In this document: positions 27,064 through 39,097 of the stretch, in pieces
Layout: each line of letters begins with the position of its first letter
Position numbering within the stretch: the stretch's first letter is position 1
Assembly (NCBI GenBank): GCA_947460175.1
Contig: CANHGW010000024.1
Coordinates: forward strand, 1 to 42,315
DNA: 42,315 bases
DNA from: Bacteroidota bacterium
GTDB lineage: Bacteria; Bacteroidota; Bacteroidia; Chitinophagales; Chitinophagaceae
Reading direction: 5' to 3'
The notes under the pieces: generated by a model
What the model was told of the DNA's origin: nothing
Database searches by the model: none
The model's input: only the letters and a program-made list of their open reading frames with translations
Made by a program: the position numbers and the translations under genes

Positions 27064-29493
27064 ATGAAAACCATTCTCAAAATCGCTTTCTCTTTCTTCT
27101 TTCTACTTTCTACTTTTTACTTGTTTTCACAAGTTCCACAAAAGTTCAACTACCAAGGCATTGCCCGCGATGCAAAAGGCAACCCAATGGCAAAGCAGCA
27201 ACTCGCATTGAAACTTTCTGTATTGCCAACTTCCGATGCGATAGTACCTGAGTATGAAGAAATCCAACACGTTCTCACCAATGAGTTTGGACTCTATACC
27301 TTGCAGATAGGCAATGGCACACCTGTAACAGGTGAAATGAAAACCGTGAAGTGGGAGACAGGCAATAAGTATATCAAAGTTGCCATTGATCCCAAAGGAG
27401 GCAATGAATTTGTAGATGCAGGTACCACACAATTATTATCTGTACCTTATGCCATCTATGCCGATAAAGCTGGCATGGCCAAAACTACAACTAGTAGTGA
27501 TCGTGTAGGTTCGGTGAGCACATCTGCAAGTGGAACAGGTACTGTGAACTTCCTCACTAAATTTACAGCCGCAAATACCATTTACAATTCTCAACTGTTT
27601 GACAATGGTACCAATATTGGAATCGGAACTACAACGCCCGTTGCTAAAATTCATATCAATCAAAATATAGCAAGTGTTCAGGAGCATTTTAGAATGCAAA
27701 ACCTAAGTGCCACTGGTGCAGGTCGATTTACATTGTATAGCAATAGTTCTACAAACTATTCTTCATTTACTAAATATGGCTCAGGCTTTGCAGGAAGTTA
27801 TGCTGGCTTAACAGGATTGTATCCTTTTGGCAATTTACTTGCATTTGGCAACAATGGTTTAGCTGCAAATGATGGACTGGGTCGTTTTTTAATCAGTACC
27901 GCAGGAAATGCTGGTATCAGTATATTTAAAAGTGGTACAAGTAAGTTGAAATTCCATGCAGACTTTACTACTGAGAATGTTGGTATAGGCGGTAATGCAG
28001 CTCCTGTATCGCGTGTACATCTAAACAATACCGATGGTACAAACATGGATTTGCGTTTGACAAATACTACTTCAGGACATACTGCAATAGACGGATTGAC
28101 CTTGACTCAAAATGGTAATGTGGGAAGTTTAATCAATCGTGAAAATGGTGAATTGCAGTTTGGTACCAATAATATTGCGAGTATGAAATTAGTCCCTTCT
28201 GGCAATTTAGAATTGACAAATCAAATCAAAATAGCTGGAGGAAACCCAGGTATAGGTAAAGTACTAACAAGTGATACTTTTGGCTTGGCAAGCTGGCAAA
28301 CTATAACTATACCGATAAGTAATGAATGGGTCACCAACGGAACTGACATATACAATTCAAACTTAGGTAATGTAGGAATAGGAACTAATACACCTACAAG
28401 TCCATTGCATATAGCATCTATAGGTTCTGAAATCCGACTTCAAAATACCGCTTTAAACACATCGCTTTTTATTAAAGCACCATTTAATGGTGGAACAGGA
28501 GGAATAGGTACCGATGGAAATTATGAATTACCTTTTTTTACAAACAACATAGAACGAGTCGTAATCAAAAATGATGGTAATGTAGGAATAGGAACGAATA
28601 CACCTACAAGTCCATTGCATGTAGCATCTCCTGTATCAGAAATCCGACTTCAAAATACCGCTACAAACACATCGCTTTTTATTAAGGCACCATTTAATGG
28701 TGGAACAGGAGGTATAGGTACCGATGGAAATCATGAATTGCCTTTTTATACCAACAACACAGAACGAGTTGTAATCAAAAATGATGGGAAAGTAGGGATA
28801 GGAACTAATACACCTACAAGTCCATTACATTTAGCCTCTCCAGTGTCAGAAATCCGACTTCAAAATACAGCTTTAAACACGTCGCTTTTTATTACAGCGC
28901 CATATAATGGCGGTACAGGCGGTATAGGAACCGATGGAAATTATGAATTGCCCTTTTTTACCAACAATATAGAACGAGTTGTAATCAAAAATAATGGTCG
29001 AGTGGGTATTGGAACTAATACACCAACTAACCAACTTACCTTATCTACCAACTCTGCTGCCAAGCCAACTTCAAGTACTTGGACCATCAGCAGTGATGCA
29101 CGCCTGAAAACTGTGGATGGAAATTATACTCGTGGATTGGCAGATGTGTTGAAATTAAATACCATAAAATATCATTACAACAAAGGCAATGCACGTAATT
29201 TGCCAACCGAGGAACAAGGCTATGGTTTTGTAGCACAAGAATTACAACAGGTTTATCCCGAAGCAGTTAAAGAAAATGAAGATGGTTATCTAAGTGTTGA
29301 TTTTCATCCGGTATTAGTGAGTTATATCAATGCGTTTAAGGAACAACAATTACAAATTGATGATCTAAAAAAGCAAACTAGTGAAATTGATTTATTGAAA
29401 AAACAAAATCTTGAACTCAAAACTCAAAACGAAAATATCAAAACTCAAAACGACCTTATCCTCCAACGCCTAGAAGCCCTCGAGAAAAAATAG
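27064..29493 (+). CDS. Secreted fibre protein with S74 intramolecular chaperone domain (1)
   Basis: 809 residues with a signal peptide (about 1-22, ending YLFSQ). Residues 23-139 are a conserved N-terminal module (VPQKFNYQGIARDAKG...) shared with the next gene. The middle module (about 170-390) is shared with the 337-residue protein at 21655. Then come three 70-residue repeats (about 436-645) beginning 'NVGIGTNTPTSPLH'. The C-terminus from about 675 is a phage-type S74 chaperone starting SSDARLK, with 'YGFVAQELQQVYPEAV' and a heptad coiled coil (about 755-809). Known of S74: it drives trimer assembly of beta-fibres and then cuts itself off at the Ser. No T9SS signal is visible, so the export route is unknown. 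Inferred role: trimeric surface fibre. Confidence 0.87.
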   Translation: MKTILKIAFSFFFLLSTFYLFSQVPQKFNYQGIARDAKGNPMAKQQLALKLSVLPTSDAIVPEYEEIQHVLTNEFGLYTLQIGNGTPVTGEMKTVKWETGNKYIKVAIDPKGGNEFVDAGTTQLLSVPYAIYADKAGMAKTTTSSDRVGSVSTSASGTGTVNFLTKFTAANTIYNSQLFDNGTNIGIGTTTPVAKIHINQNIASVQEHFRMQNLSATGAGRFTLYSNSSTNYSSFTKYGSGFAGSYAGLTGLYPFGNLLAFGNNGLAANDGLGRFLISTAGNAGISIFKSGTSKLKFHADFTTENVGIGGNAAPVSRVHLNNTDGTNMDLRLTNTTSGHTAIDGLTLTQNGNVGSLINRENGELQFGTNNIASMKLVPSGNLELTNQIKIAGGNPGIGKVLTSDTFGLASWQTITIPISNEWVTNGTDIYNSNLGNVGIGTNTPTSPLHIASIGSEIRLQNTALNTSLFIKAPFNGGTGGIGTDGNYELPFFTNNIERVVIKNDGNVGIGTNTPTSPLHVASPVSEIRLQNTATNTSLFIKAPFNGGTGGIGTDGNHELPFYTNNTERVVIKNDGKVGIGTNTPTSPLHLASPVSEIRLQNTALNTSLFITAPYNGGTGGIGTDGNYELPFFTNNIERVVIKNNGRVGIGTNTPTNQLTLSTNSAAKPTSSTWTISSDARLKTVDGNYTRGLADVLKLNTIKYHYNKGNARNLPTEEQGYGFVAQELQQVYPEAVKENEDGYLSVDFHPVLVSYINAFKEQQLQIDDLKKQTSEIDLLKKQNLELKTQNENIKTQNDLILQRLEALEKK
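28371..29000 (+). repeat. Three 210-bp coding repeats in fibre gene 1
   Basis: Units start at 28371, 28581 and 28791, and the fourth start (29001) begins the next segment. Each encodes 70 residues from 'GIGTNTPTSPLH' through 'EIRLQNTA.NTSLFI', 'GGTGGIGTDGN' and 'LPF.TNN.ERVVIK'. The copies differ by a few residues and by many silent changes. Confidence 0.92.
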
Positions 29494-29540
29494 ACTAACC
29501 ACTCACCAAATTACTTGTTTAATTTTTGCAACGCCCCTTC

Positions 29541-29573
29541 AACTTTTCCAAAGTTCTAAACGTTGGAAAAGTT
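29541..29573. terminator. 11-bp perfect hairpin between the two S74 fibre genes
   Basis: AACTTTTCCAA (29541-29551), 11-base loop, TTGGAAAAGTT (29563-29573). It lies 47 bp after the stop at 29493. It is followed by ATAAAAA rather than a T-run, so it may be a 3' stabilising hairpin or a copy of a dispersed palindrome rather than a strict terminator. Confidence 0.55.
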
Positions 29574-29676
29574 ATAAAAATGAATCTTAATCACTTTGAA
29601 ATCTTTTTAAGAAAAAATCCTAATCAACTACCAACCTAACAAAATCAACCTTTCATTTTAAACTTAAAAATCTCCC

Positions 29677-32388
<2,712 letters not shown>

Positions 32389-32716
32389 AGTTCTATTAAT
32401 TCCATTTACAAAGCATCTATACTTTTTTTTAATTTTAAAAATAATGTTCTATTTCATAAATAAACTAGATATCACTGTGTTTAGTTTACTTGATGTTGCA
32501 AGGATTTGTGAAACCACACACTATGCAAGAGGTTCGAAATTTCGGCTTCAGCTTAATCAATGTTTCAGTCGCTGATGGATAGCCGAGACAGTCGTGGAAA
32601 GCCCCTGACGCTTCGGTCAGGGCTTGAAACAATGGCTCGAAGTAGTTGAAGTGGTTTGTCACTCCAGCTCCAGATGATTTAGATTTTTTTTTAAAACTTG
32701 AGCAACAGTAAGACGC
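32389..32716. other. 328-bp convergent intergenic region with repeat element
   Basis: Between the second fibre gene and ruvB (convergent). It contains the hairpin element at 32579-32652 and long T-runs at 32421-32430 and about 32684. I see no ORF worth calling. Confidence 0.6.
32579..32652 (-). repeat. REP-like element: conserved arms around a GC-rich hairpin (copy A)
   Basis: The arms are ATAGCCGAGA (32579-32588) and CGAAGTAGTTGAAGT (32638-32652). Between them lies a hairpin, AAGCCCCTGAC (32599-32609) / GTCAGGGCTT (32616-32625), with one bulged C and loop GCTTCG. Both arms recur, reverse-complemented, at 38885-38940 around a different hairpin. Confidence 0.6.
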
Positions 32717-33745
32717 TTAAAACAAACTTCCCATTTCACCTTTCCATTTACTTTCGAGTCGAAGATGTTTATAGGCTTTTTCAGTCGCTTCGCGTCCACG
32801 TGGCGTACGTAAAATGTATCCTTCTTGTATTAAAAATGGTTCGTACACTTCTTCGATTGTACCGCTTTCTTCGCCAACTGCTGTAGCAATATTGTTGATG
32901 CCGACTGGTCCACCTTTGAATTTATCAATAAGTGTAAATAGTATTTTATTGTCCATTTCATCCAATCCATTGGCATCGACTTTGAGGGCTTTGAGTCCGT
33001 GTTCGGAAATACCCAGGTCTATAACGCCATTGCCTAAAATCTGAGCAAAATCGCGCATACGACGAAGCAATCCATTTGCAATACGTGGAGTGCCTCTACT
33101 GCGTCGTGCTATTTCGCGTGCAGCATCGGAAGTTATTTTGACTTGCAAAACTTGCGCACTTCGCCAAACTATTTTTTCTAACACTTCCAATGGATAATAT
33201 TCTAATCGTGATTTGATACCAAAGCGTGAAAGAAGTGGAGAGGTCAATAAGCCTGAACGGGTGGTAGCGCCAACCAATGTAAAAGGATTCAACGCGATTT
33301 GTATACTGCGTGCATTGGGGCCACTATCAATCATGATATCAATTTTGAAATCTTCCATGGCAGCATATAAATATTCTTCGACTACGGTACTTAATCGGTG
33401 TATCTCATCGATAAAAAGCACATCGCGGGGTTCGAGGCTTGTCAATAATCCTGCAAGGTCGGCTGGTTTTTCTATGACTGGTCCACTTGTTTCTTTGATA
33501 CTAACACCCAATTCATTGGCTACAATACGCGACAAGGTAGTTTTGCCCAAACCGGGTGGACCGTGAAACAACACATGGTCAAGAGATTCGCCTCGTTGAT
33601 TGGCTGCTTGTATAAAGATGGTCAAGTTTTCAATCAATTCTTGTTGGCCCGAAAAGTCATCGATACTCGATGGTCTAATCGTGTTTTCGAAATCACGATC
33701 GGTCGATTGTCCAGAATTGTCGGCTTGTAGATTGGGATTTTCCAT
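32717..33745 (-). CDS. ruvB: Holliday junction branch migration helicase RuvB
   Basis: 342 residues, AAA+ motor that with RuvA drives branch migration of Holliday junctions during recombination repair. It has '[12 protein letters not shown]', Walker [10 protein letters not shown] (about 62-70), Walker B '[10 protein letters not shown]', sensor 1 '[11 protein letters not shown]', the arginine-finger region 'RFGI', and a winged-helix domain at the C-terminus ([10 protein letters not shown], '[16 protein letters not shown]'). The length is normal. ruvA is not next to it. It is divergent from the TonB_C-domain gene, and a -7 box lies 8 bases before the ATG. Confidence 0.97.
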   Translation of the reverse strand: MENPNLQADNSGQSTDRDFENTIRPSSIDDFSGQQELIENLTIFIQAANQRGESLDHVLFHGPPGLGKTTLSRIVANELGVSIKETSGPVIEKPADLAGLLTSLEPRDVLFIDEIHRLSTVVEEYLYAAMEDFKIDIMIDSGPNARSIQIALNPFTLVGATTRSGLLTSPLLSRFGIKSRLEYYPLEVLEKIVWRSAQVLQVKITSDAAREIARRSRGTPRIANGLLRRMRDFAQILGNGVIDLGISEHGLKALKVDANGLDEMDNKILFTLIDKFKGGPVGINNIATAVGEESGTIEEVYEPFLIQEGYILRTPRGREATEKAYKHLRLESKWKGEMGSLF

Positions 33746-33752
33746 TGAAGTT

Positions 33753-33760
33753 CAAAGTTA
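33753..33760 (-). promoter_or_regulatory. -7 box TAACTTTG just before ruvB
   Basis: On the minus strand this reads TAACTTTG, an exact TAnnTTTG match that ends 8 bases before the ATG (33745-33743). A transcript from it would have a leader of only a few bases. No clear -33 box is visible. Confidence 0.5.
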
Positions 33761-33832
33761 ACCTATTTTAGAGAATCATAAAAGGAAAGAATATGCTTTT
33801 GTGTGCTTATTTTCGCTCAAAATATATATCGA

Positions 33833-34696
33833 ATGAGAATTTTACTAGGCTTTATTTTGATTTGCATTGCACAATTTTCAATTGCTCAAAGTAAAATAAC
33901 TTCAATTAAAATGGAACGTACTTCCTGCTTTGGGAAGTGTCCAGCATATCAAGTTGAAATTAAAAGCAATGGCGATGTGTATTACCTAGGCATAAAAGAT
34001 GCAGAATTTGATGGTAGTATAAAAGGGAAGTTGTCAATGGCTGAATTTGCGAAACTTAAAAAGAAATACATGAAGTATGACTTTTTGAAACTTCCTTCAC
34101 ATTATAAAGTGATGGCTTCTGATTTTTCGAAAGTACATTATACCTTGACAGTAAATGGTAAAGTAAAATCTATTAAAAATGCCAATGAAGGCCCTGAGTA
34201 TTTGATGGAATTATGTCAAGATATTGAAAATCTTATTGGGAAAAAAATTGTGTGGAATAAAAAGTCTTTTGTAAAAAATAAAGGGAATGAAAATAAAAAT
34301 CCCCCCATTACTGAAGAAATAAACAACAATCAACCTGTTGCTGTAGAAGTTACAAGAATAGAAGAATTTACCGATGAAAACAACGTTTTACTTTATGCAG
34401 AAAAAATGCCTGAGTTTCCGGGTGGTCAAAGTTCAATGATGGATTTTATACGCGAAAAACTTATTTATCCTGAAATGGCCAAAGAAAATGGGGTGCAAGG
34501 TAAAGTCAACTGCAGTTTTATAGTGGGTAAAGATGGAACTGTGTATGGTGCAACTATCTTACGTGGAATAGGCTCAGCATGTGATCAAGAGGCCTTGCGC
34601 GTTATTAATAAAATGCCACGATGGAAACCTGGCATGCAGAATGGAAAAGCAGTCAATGTAAAATTTAATCTTCCAATTAATTTTAAACTTCAATAA
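33833..34696 (+). CDS. Secreted DUF6438 + TonB C-terminal domain protein
   Basis: 287 residues from the ATG at 33833 (MRILLGFILICIAQFSIAQ, a signal peptide). An in-frame GTG at 33803 would add ten residues before the signal peptide and is unlikely. Residues about 20-125 match DUF6438: 'SIKMERTSCFGKCPAYQVEI', 'GDVYYLGIKDAEFDG' and 'KLKKKYMKYDF'. After a linker, residues about 190-287 are a TonB C-terminal domain: 'AEKMPEFPGGQSSMMDFI', 'KLIYPEMAKENGVQGKV' and 'RWKPGMQNGKAVNVKFNLPI'. TonB normally needs a membrane anchor to pass energy to outer-membrane receptors; here a cleavable signal replaces it, so a periplasmic binding role is more likely. It ends 21 bp before the M1 peptidase and is probably co-transcribed. 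Confidence 0.85.
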   Translation: MRILLGFILICIAQFSIAQSKITSIKMERTSCFGKCPAYQVEIKSNGDVYYLGIKDAEFDGSIKGKLSMAEFAKLKKKYMKYDFLKLPSHYKVMASDFSKVHYTLTVNGKVKSIKNANEGPEYLMELCQDIENLIGKKIVWNKKSFVKNKGNENKNPPITEEINNNQPVAVEVTRIEEFTDENNVLLYAEKMPEFPGGQSSMMDFIREKLIYPEMAKENGVQGKVNCSFIVGKDGTVYGATILRGIGSACDQEALRVINKMPRWKPGMQNGKAVNVKFNLPINFKLQ

Positions 34697-34717
34697 TTTT
34701 TAGAACTAGAATTGAAT

Positions 34718-37700
34718 ATGATGAATCTTAAACGAACATTATTATTGTGTATCTTATTGATACAAATAGTTACAGTATTTGCACAATCCAATTTCAACGA
34801 CAATGCATTTCGATCCTCCAACAATAAAATGTATTGGCAAAATAGAAAACCTTTTGCAGGCTATTGGCAACAAGATGTAGCCTACAAAATAGATGCTAAC
34901 ATTGATGAACGAACCAACATTATTACAGCAACAGAAGAATTGACCTATTGGAATAATTCACCCGATGAGTTGAATTTTGTTTATTTTCATTTGTATCAAA
35001 ATGCATTTACTAAAGGGTCTTACCTAGAAGAATTGCAACGAGTGAATAAGCAACCTGTGAAACGAATGGGTAAATACCAAGCACAGGGTTTGGGAACGAT
35101 GGTAGATAACATGACAGTAGATGGCAAAAAAGTAAAGGTAGAATTGGATAATACAATTATGAAGGTGTATTTGCCTAAACCACTTAAGTCTGGAGAGTCA
35201 GTTGTTTTCAATATGGATTTCGCTACCTTCTTTGACCGAGGCGATTTTAGAAGACGAATGGCCGTTTACAATTCGTATGGTTTTCCGCATTACAATGGCG
35301 TGCATTGGTATCCTCGTATCAGTGTATATGATATCAAAAAAGGATGGGATACCGATCAGCATTTAAACAAAGAATTGTATGGCGATTATGGTTTGTTTGA
35401 TGTGAAACTCACCTTTGCTTCCAATTATGTAGTAGAAGCAACAGGGGCATTGCAAAATGAATCGGAGGTATTGCCTGCAGATTTACGAGCCAAATTAGAT
35501 GTAAAGAATTTTGCCAATAAACCATGGAATGAAAAACCATCAACCATCATACCCTACGATACAGTCAATCATAAAACGTGGCATTATATTGCTACCAATG
35601 TACATGATTTTGCGTTTACAGCCGACCCGAGTTATAGAATAGGCGAGACGGTTTGGAATGGTGTGCGATGTATTGCATTGGTCACCGAACCACATGCTTC
35701 CAAATGGCAAACCGCTTCGGATTATGTTGCTAAAATTATACAAACATTCTCAGAAGATTTCGGTATGTATGAATATCCTAAAATGGTGGCAGCCGATGCC
35801 AATGATGGCATGGAATATCCGATGCTTACCTTGGATGGTGGATCCGAACCTGACTTTCATGGATTGTTTGTACATGAAATCGGACACAATTGGTTTTATG
35901 GTATGATAGGCAATAACGAAACTTATCGTGCTGCATTGGACGAAGGCTTTACACAATTTTTGACGTCTTGGGGATTGACCAAAATAGATGGAGACACCAT
36001 GATAGAAACACCTGAAAAAAACAAGTATAAACGCAAGCGTCGTGAACCCAAGTTGACCCGTGATCGAAATGTGTACAATCGCTATATGTTTGATGCTATG
36101 CGAGCTGAGGATAAACCCTTGAATACACATTCCAACGATTTTCACAGTGCAGTAGCGCATGAAAATGGCTATAGCAATGTTTATCATAAAACAGCAACGA
36201 TGCTATACAATTTGCAATATGTATTGGGTGATGAATTGTTTCAAAATGCGTTGAAACATTATGTGGCCAAATGGAAAATAGCGCATCCATATTTTGAAGA
36301 TTTCAGACAAAGTATCATCGAGTATACACATCAGGATTTAAACTGGTTTTTTGATCAATGGATGGAAACAACTAAATCGATTGACTATGGTATTACGAAG
36401 ATTCAAAAAACAGAGATGAAAGATGAATACAAAATTACCTTGAAGCGATATGGACAAATGCAAATGCCGATTGATTTGAGTGTAAAAGGTAAGAATGGTT
36501 CTATTCAAACTTATACGATTCCCAATACTTATTTTAAAAAAGAAACAAGTGCAAAAAAATTAAAACAATGGTATGGATGGGATTTGCTGTATCCAACCTA
36601 TACTGCTAAAGTAGTGGTACCATCGGGATTGAAAGTGGTGCAACTAGATCCTAGCAATCGATTGGCCGATATCGATATGATGGATAATTACAAACGACCG
36701 AATCAAATGATGGCGCAAGAATCCTTGAATTTGAAATGGGAACATTATATATCCAATCCACCTACATGGAAAAAATACAATGCCTTTATACGACCCGATA
36801 TTTGGTGGAATGCAGTGGATGGTGTGAAACTTGGATTTAATTTCAATGGAAGCTATATGAATTATATGCGAAAGTTGTATACCACTGTTTGGTTCAATAC
36901 ACGTATGTTAGCTGTTCAGAAATATCAACCCTATGAAGGTGAAAGTTGGTGGAAGAATGTATCGCCGATTGATTACACCATTCGATATGAAACTCCTATG
37001 AAAAAAATAAACCCTAAAATAAGTTGGGGTGTTGATTCAAGATTTATTGAAGGATTTGGAAGGCATAGTATCTATTCGACTTATCAAGTTACAGCTCAAA
37101 GTCAACTTAAACTCGAAGCCACTACTTTGTATCGCAAAGGCAATCTTTCGTATGCCTATCCATTGTTTCAAAACGAATGGAGTTCCTTTTTAAATTCAGG
37201 TACACGTACTTCGCAACAAAATGCCTTTATGCAATTGAGTTGGAATCATCGTTCGAGTTATGCAAAAGGTTTTGGCAGACAATCGATTACAATACGTGCA
37301 CCATTTACGTATTCGTATGCCTATATACAAGGCGAACATGTGAATATGCATTATCTTAAAAAGTTTGAAATTAAGACTCGATTGTTTGCACGTTTTGGAA
37401 CGGGCAATTCAATACCTACCGAAAGTGCATTATACTTACAAGGTGCTAATCCTGAAGAGATGATGGAAAATAAATTCAATCGATCGCAAGGAGTTGTTCC
37501 TTCTGCATGGGGTGGATTTGCTACCAACGGATTTGCCGAATGGCATACAGGTGGTGGATTAAACTTGAGAGGTTACAATGGATATTATGCAATTGACGAG
37601 GATTCTTCGGGTGGTATGCAATATCTCAATTATAAAGGGAGAAGTGGTGCTGCCGTCAATGTTGAAATTGATTTTGATCAGTACATTAAATTTAGACCCA

Positions 37701-37999
37701 AAGTATTGCGCGATTATTTTCATTTAGATATGTATCTATTTGGCGACGCCGGTATCATTAGTCGATCAAAATTAAATACGGCCAATATACCTGAATTGAA
37801 TCCTGTAAAGCAATGGAGTAAAATACGTATGGATGCAGGTATTGGTACTGCCTTGACGATTAAGAAATTCGGCCCGTTTGAAAAAATACAACCTATCACG
37901 ATTCGATTTGATATGCCACTATTCTTAAATTCACCTCCATTTGCAAAACCTGATTATGTAAGTTGGCGTTGGGTATTGGGTGTGAGTCGAGCGTTTTAA
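34718..37999 (+). CDS. M1-family metallopeptidase with barrel-like C-terminal region
   Basis: 1093 residues from the ATG at 34718; an in-frame TTG six bases earlier is less likely. It has a signal peptide (about 1-23, ending TVFAQ). The M1 peptidase part (about 45-620) has the zinc motif HEIGHNW (386-392) with the third ligand in 'ALDEGFTQF'. The substrate motif, normally GAMEN, here reads DGMEYPM. The C-terminal ~400 residues are rich in aromatic strands and end 'VSWRWVLGVSRAF', an outer-membrane-barrel-like terminal Phe. This suggests a peptidase held on the outer membrane by its own barrel; no T9SS signal is present. It probably cleaves peptides in the periplasm or at the surface. Its stop is followed at once by a minisatellite. 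Confidence 0.88.
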   Translation: MMNLKRTLLLCILLIQIVTVFAQSNFNDNAFRSSNNKMYWQNRKPFAGYWQQDVAYKIDANIDERTNIITATEELTYWNNSPDELNFVYFHLYQNAFTKGSYLEELQRVNKQPVKRMGKYQAQGLGTMVDNMTVDGKKVKVELDNTIMKVYLPKPLKSGESVVFNMDFATFFDRGDFRRRMAVYNSYGFPHYNGVHWYPRISVYDIKKGWDTDQHLNKELYGDYGLFDVKLTFASNYVVEATGALQNESEVLPADLRAKLDVKNFANKPWNEKPSTIIPYDTVNHKTWHYIATNVHDFAFTADPSYRIGETVWNGVRCIALVTEPHASKWQTASDYVAKIIQTFSEDFGMYEYPKMVAADANDGMEYPMLTLDGGSEPDFHGLFVHEIGHNWFYGMIGNNETYRAALDEGFTQFLTSWGLTKIDGDTMIETPEKNKYKRKRREPKLTRDRNVYNRYMFDAMRAEDKPLNTHSNDFHSAVAHENGYSNVYHKTATMLYNLQYVLGDELFQNALKHYVAKWKIAHPYFEDFRQSIIEYTHQDLNWFFDQWMETTKSIDYGITKIQKTEMKDEYKITLKRYGQMQMPIDLSVKGKNGSIQTYTIPNTYFKKETSAKKLKQWYGWDLLYPTYTAKVVVPSGLKVVQLDPSNRLADIDMMDNYKRPNQMMAQESLNLKWEHYISNPPTWKKYNAFIRPDIWWNAVDGVKLGFNFNGSYMNYMRKLYTTVWFNTRMLAVQKYQPYEGESWWKNVSPIDYTIRYETPMKKINPKISWGVDSRFIEGFGRHSIYSTYQVTAQSQLKLEATTLYRKGNLSYAYPLFQNEWSSFLNSGTRTSQQNAFMQLSWNHRSSYAKGFGRQSITIRAPFTYSYAYIQGEHVNMHYLKKFEIKTRLFARFGTGNSIPTESALYLQGANPEEMMENKFNRSQGVVPSAWGGFATNGFAEWHTGGGLNLRGYNGYYAIDEDSSGGMQYLNYKGRSGAAVNVEIDFDQYIKFRPKVLRDYFHLDMYLFGDAGIISRSKLNTANIPELNPVKQWSKIRMDAGIGTALTIKKFGPFEKIQPITIRFDMPLFLNSPPFAKPDYVSWRWVLGVSRAF

Positions 38000-38007
38000 T
38001 TTGAGTT

Positions 38008-38100
<93 letters not shown>

Positions 38101-38121
38101 GAGATGAGATTTTTTTCCTAT

Positions 38122-38178
38122 CGGTTGGTGTCCCACCTACCGAAATTATTTTTCTATCGGTTGGTGTCCTACCTACCG
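38122..38178 (+). repeat. Two REP-like hairpins upstream of the RAYT gene
   Basis: The units CGGTTGGTG-TCC-CACCTACCG (38122-38142) and CGGTTGGTG-TCC-TACCTACCG (38158-38178) sit in direct order 36 bp apart, each preceded by CTAT. The arms pair except for one T/T mismatch. They lie 22 bp before the RAYT start codon, the arrangement expected when the transposase recognises these hairpins. Confidence 0.8.
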
Positions 38179-38199
38179 AAAATATTATATCTTTAAATA

Positions 38200-38745
38200 A
38201 TGAATTTATTCCATAAAAGGCAGGGGCAAATGTATCAGGACATACCTTATTTCTATACTGATACGATTCATAATTTTGAATATCTATTAATTGATGATAA
38301 TTTAAAAATGATAATTATTCAGTCATTGAAATACTTTGTTAGTAATGGTTTAATAGAAGTGTATGCTTATGTAATCATGCCTAATCACATTCATTTGATA
38401 TGGAAGTTGTTAAAACTTAATGGAAAAGAAAGTCCGGCAGGAAGTTTTGCAAAATATACTGCACATGAATTCAGGAAATATTTATTAAAAAAAGATTTAA
38501 AGAAATTACAAAAATTCATGGTAGATAAAATCGATCGGAAAATGCAATTTTGGAAAAGAGACCCCTTGGCGATTCCGCTAAGCAGTGAAGAAAACCTGAT
38601 TCAAAAATTAGAATATATTCACAATAATCCAATTAAGGAGAAATGGAAATTATCGAATTCGCCTGAAGATTATCGATGGAGTAGTGCAGGATTTTATAAA
38701 AATGGGATTGATGAATTTGGATTCTTAACTCATTTTAAAAAATAG
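38200..38745 (+). CDS. REP-associated tyrosine transposase (RAYT, Y1/IS200-like)
   Basis: 181 residues, HUH-superfamily Y1 transposase domain. The metal-binding HxH is in VIMPNHIHLIW (about 61-71), and the catalytic Tyr is in LEYIHNNPIKEKW (about 145-157); 'EFRKYL' and the final 'DYRWSSAGFY' are also typical. RAYTs are usually single-copy domesticated relatives of IS200/IS605 that cut single-stranded REP hairpins; they lack the orfB of full IS605. The length is complete and the reading frame intact, so it may be active. It has two REP-like hairpins just upstream and four more, some degenerate, downstream to 39233, plus a copied 3' end at 39032. Confidence 0.93.
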   Translation: MNLFHKRQGQMYQDIPYFYTDTIHNFEYLLIDDNLKMIIIQSLKYFVSNGLIEVYAYVIMPNHIHLIWKLLKLNGKESPAGSFAKYTAHEFRKYLLKKDLKKLQKFMVDKIDRKMQFWKRDPLAIPLSSEENLIQKLEYIHNNPIKEKWKLSNSPEDYRWSSAGFYKNGIDEFGFLTHFKK

Positions 38746-38756
38746 TACATTTGTTT

Positions 38757-38771
38757 GGTGGGACACCAACC
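38757..38771 (-). repeat. REP-like unit, reversed, just after RAYT
   Basis: GGTGGGACACCAACC, followed by AATAGG, is the reverse complement of the upstream unit (CCTAT.GGTTGGTGTCCCACC) with one change. It lies 11 bp past the RAYT stop and gives the gene inverted REP flanks. Confidence 0.75.
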
Positions 38772-38884
38772 AATAGGAAAATATTTTCATCCATCGGTAT
38801 TACTAAAGTAGCATACAATGGAAATACAATTGAACCCAAATCATTCTAAAAAATCATTTTTTTTGGAGCCAAACAGACTTGCAT

Positions 38885-38940
38885 ACTTCAACTACTTCGC
38901 GCTATCCAGAGCGCAAGGCGCTTCTTCCTATCTCGGCTAT
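38885..38940 (+). repeat. Arm-and-hairpin element (copy B)
   Basis: ACTTCAACTACTTCG (38885-38899) and TCTCGGCTAT (38931-38940) are exact reverse complements of the arms of copy A at 32579-32652. The enclosed hairpin is different and shorter: AGCGC (38910-38914), AAG, GCGCT (38918-38922). So the flanks are conserved while the hairpin varies. Confidence 0.6.
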
Positions 38941-39031
38941 TTTTCAAGGCCATTTTCTTTATTGAACTGAGTCAATGCAGGGCTTTCGTTTGTAGTGAAA
39001 GCTACAGGATACAGCTATGAAGCGAAAGACG

Positions 39032-39085
39032 TTTTATAGAATGGGGATTGATGAGTTTGGATTCTTAACTCATTTTAAAAACTAG
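39032..39085 (+). pseudogene. Remnant of a second RAYT (C-terminal 17 codons)
   Basis: Translates as FYRMGIDEFGFLTHFKN followed by TAG. The intact RAYT ends FYKNGIDEFGFLTHFKK, so 14 of 17 residues match. The similarity continues past the stop (TAGTACATTTG) into the reversed REP unit at 39098, as in the intact copy. No upstream part of the gene remains; the preceding sequence is unrelated. Confidence 0.85.
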
Positions 39086-39097
39086 TACATTTGATTT

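Noticed and set aside
32520..32550. GGTTCGAAAT, similar to a tRNA T-loop
   Set aside because: No acceptor stem, anticodon arm or D-arm can be drawn around it.
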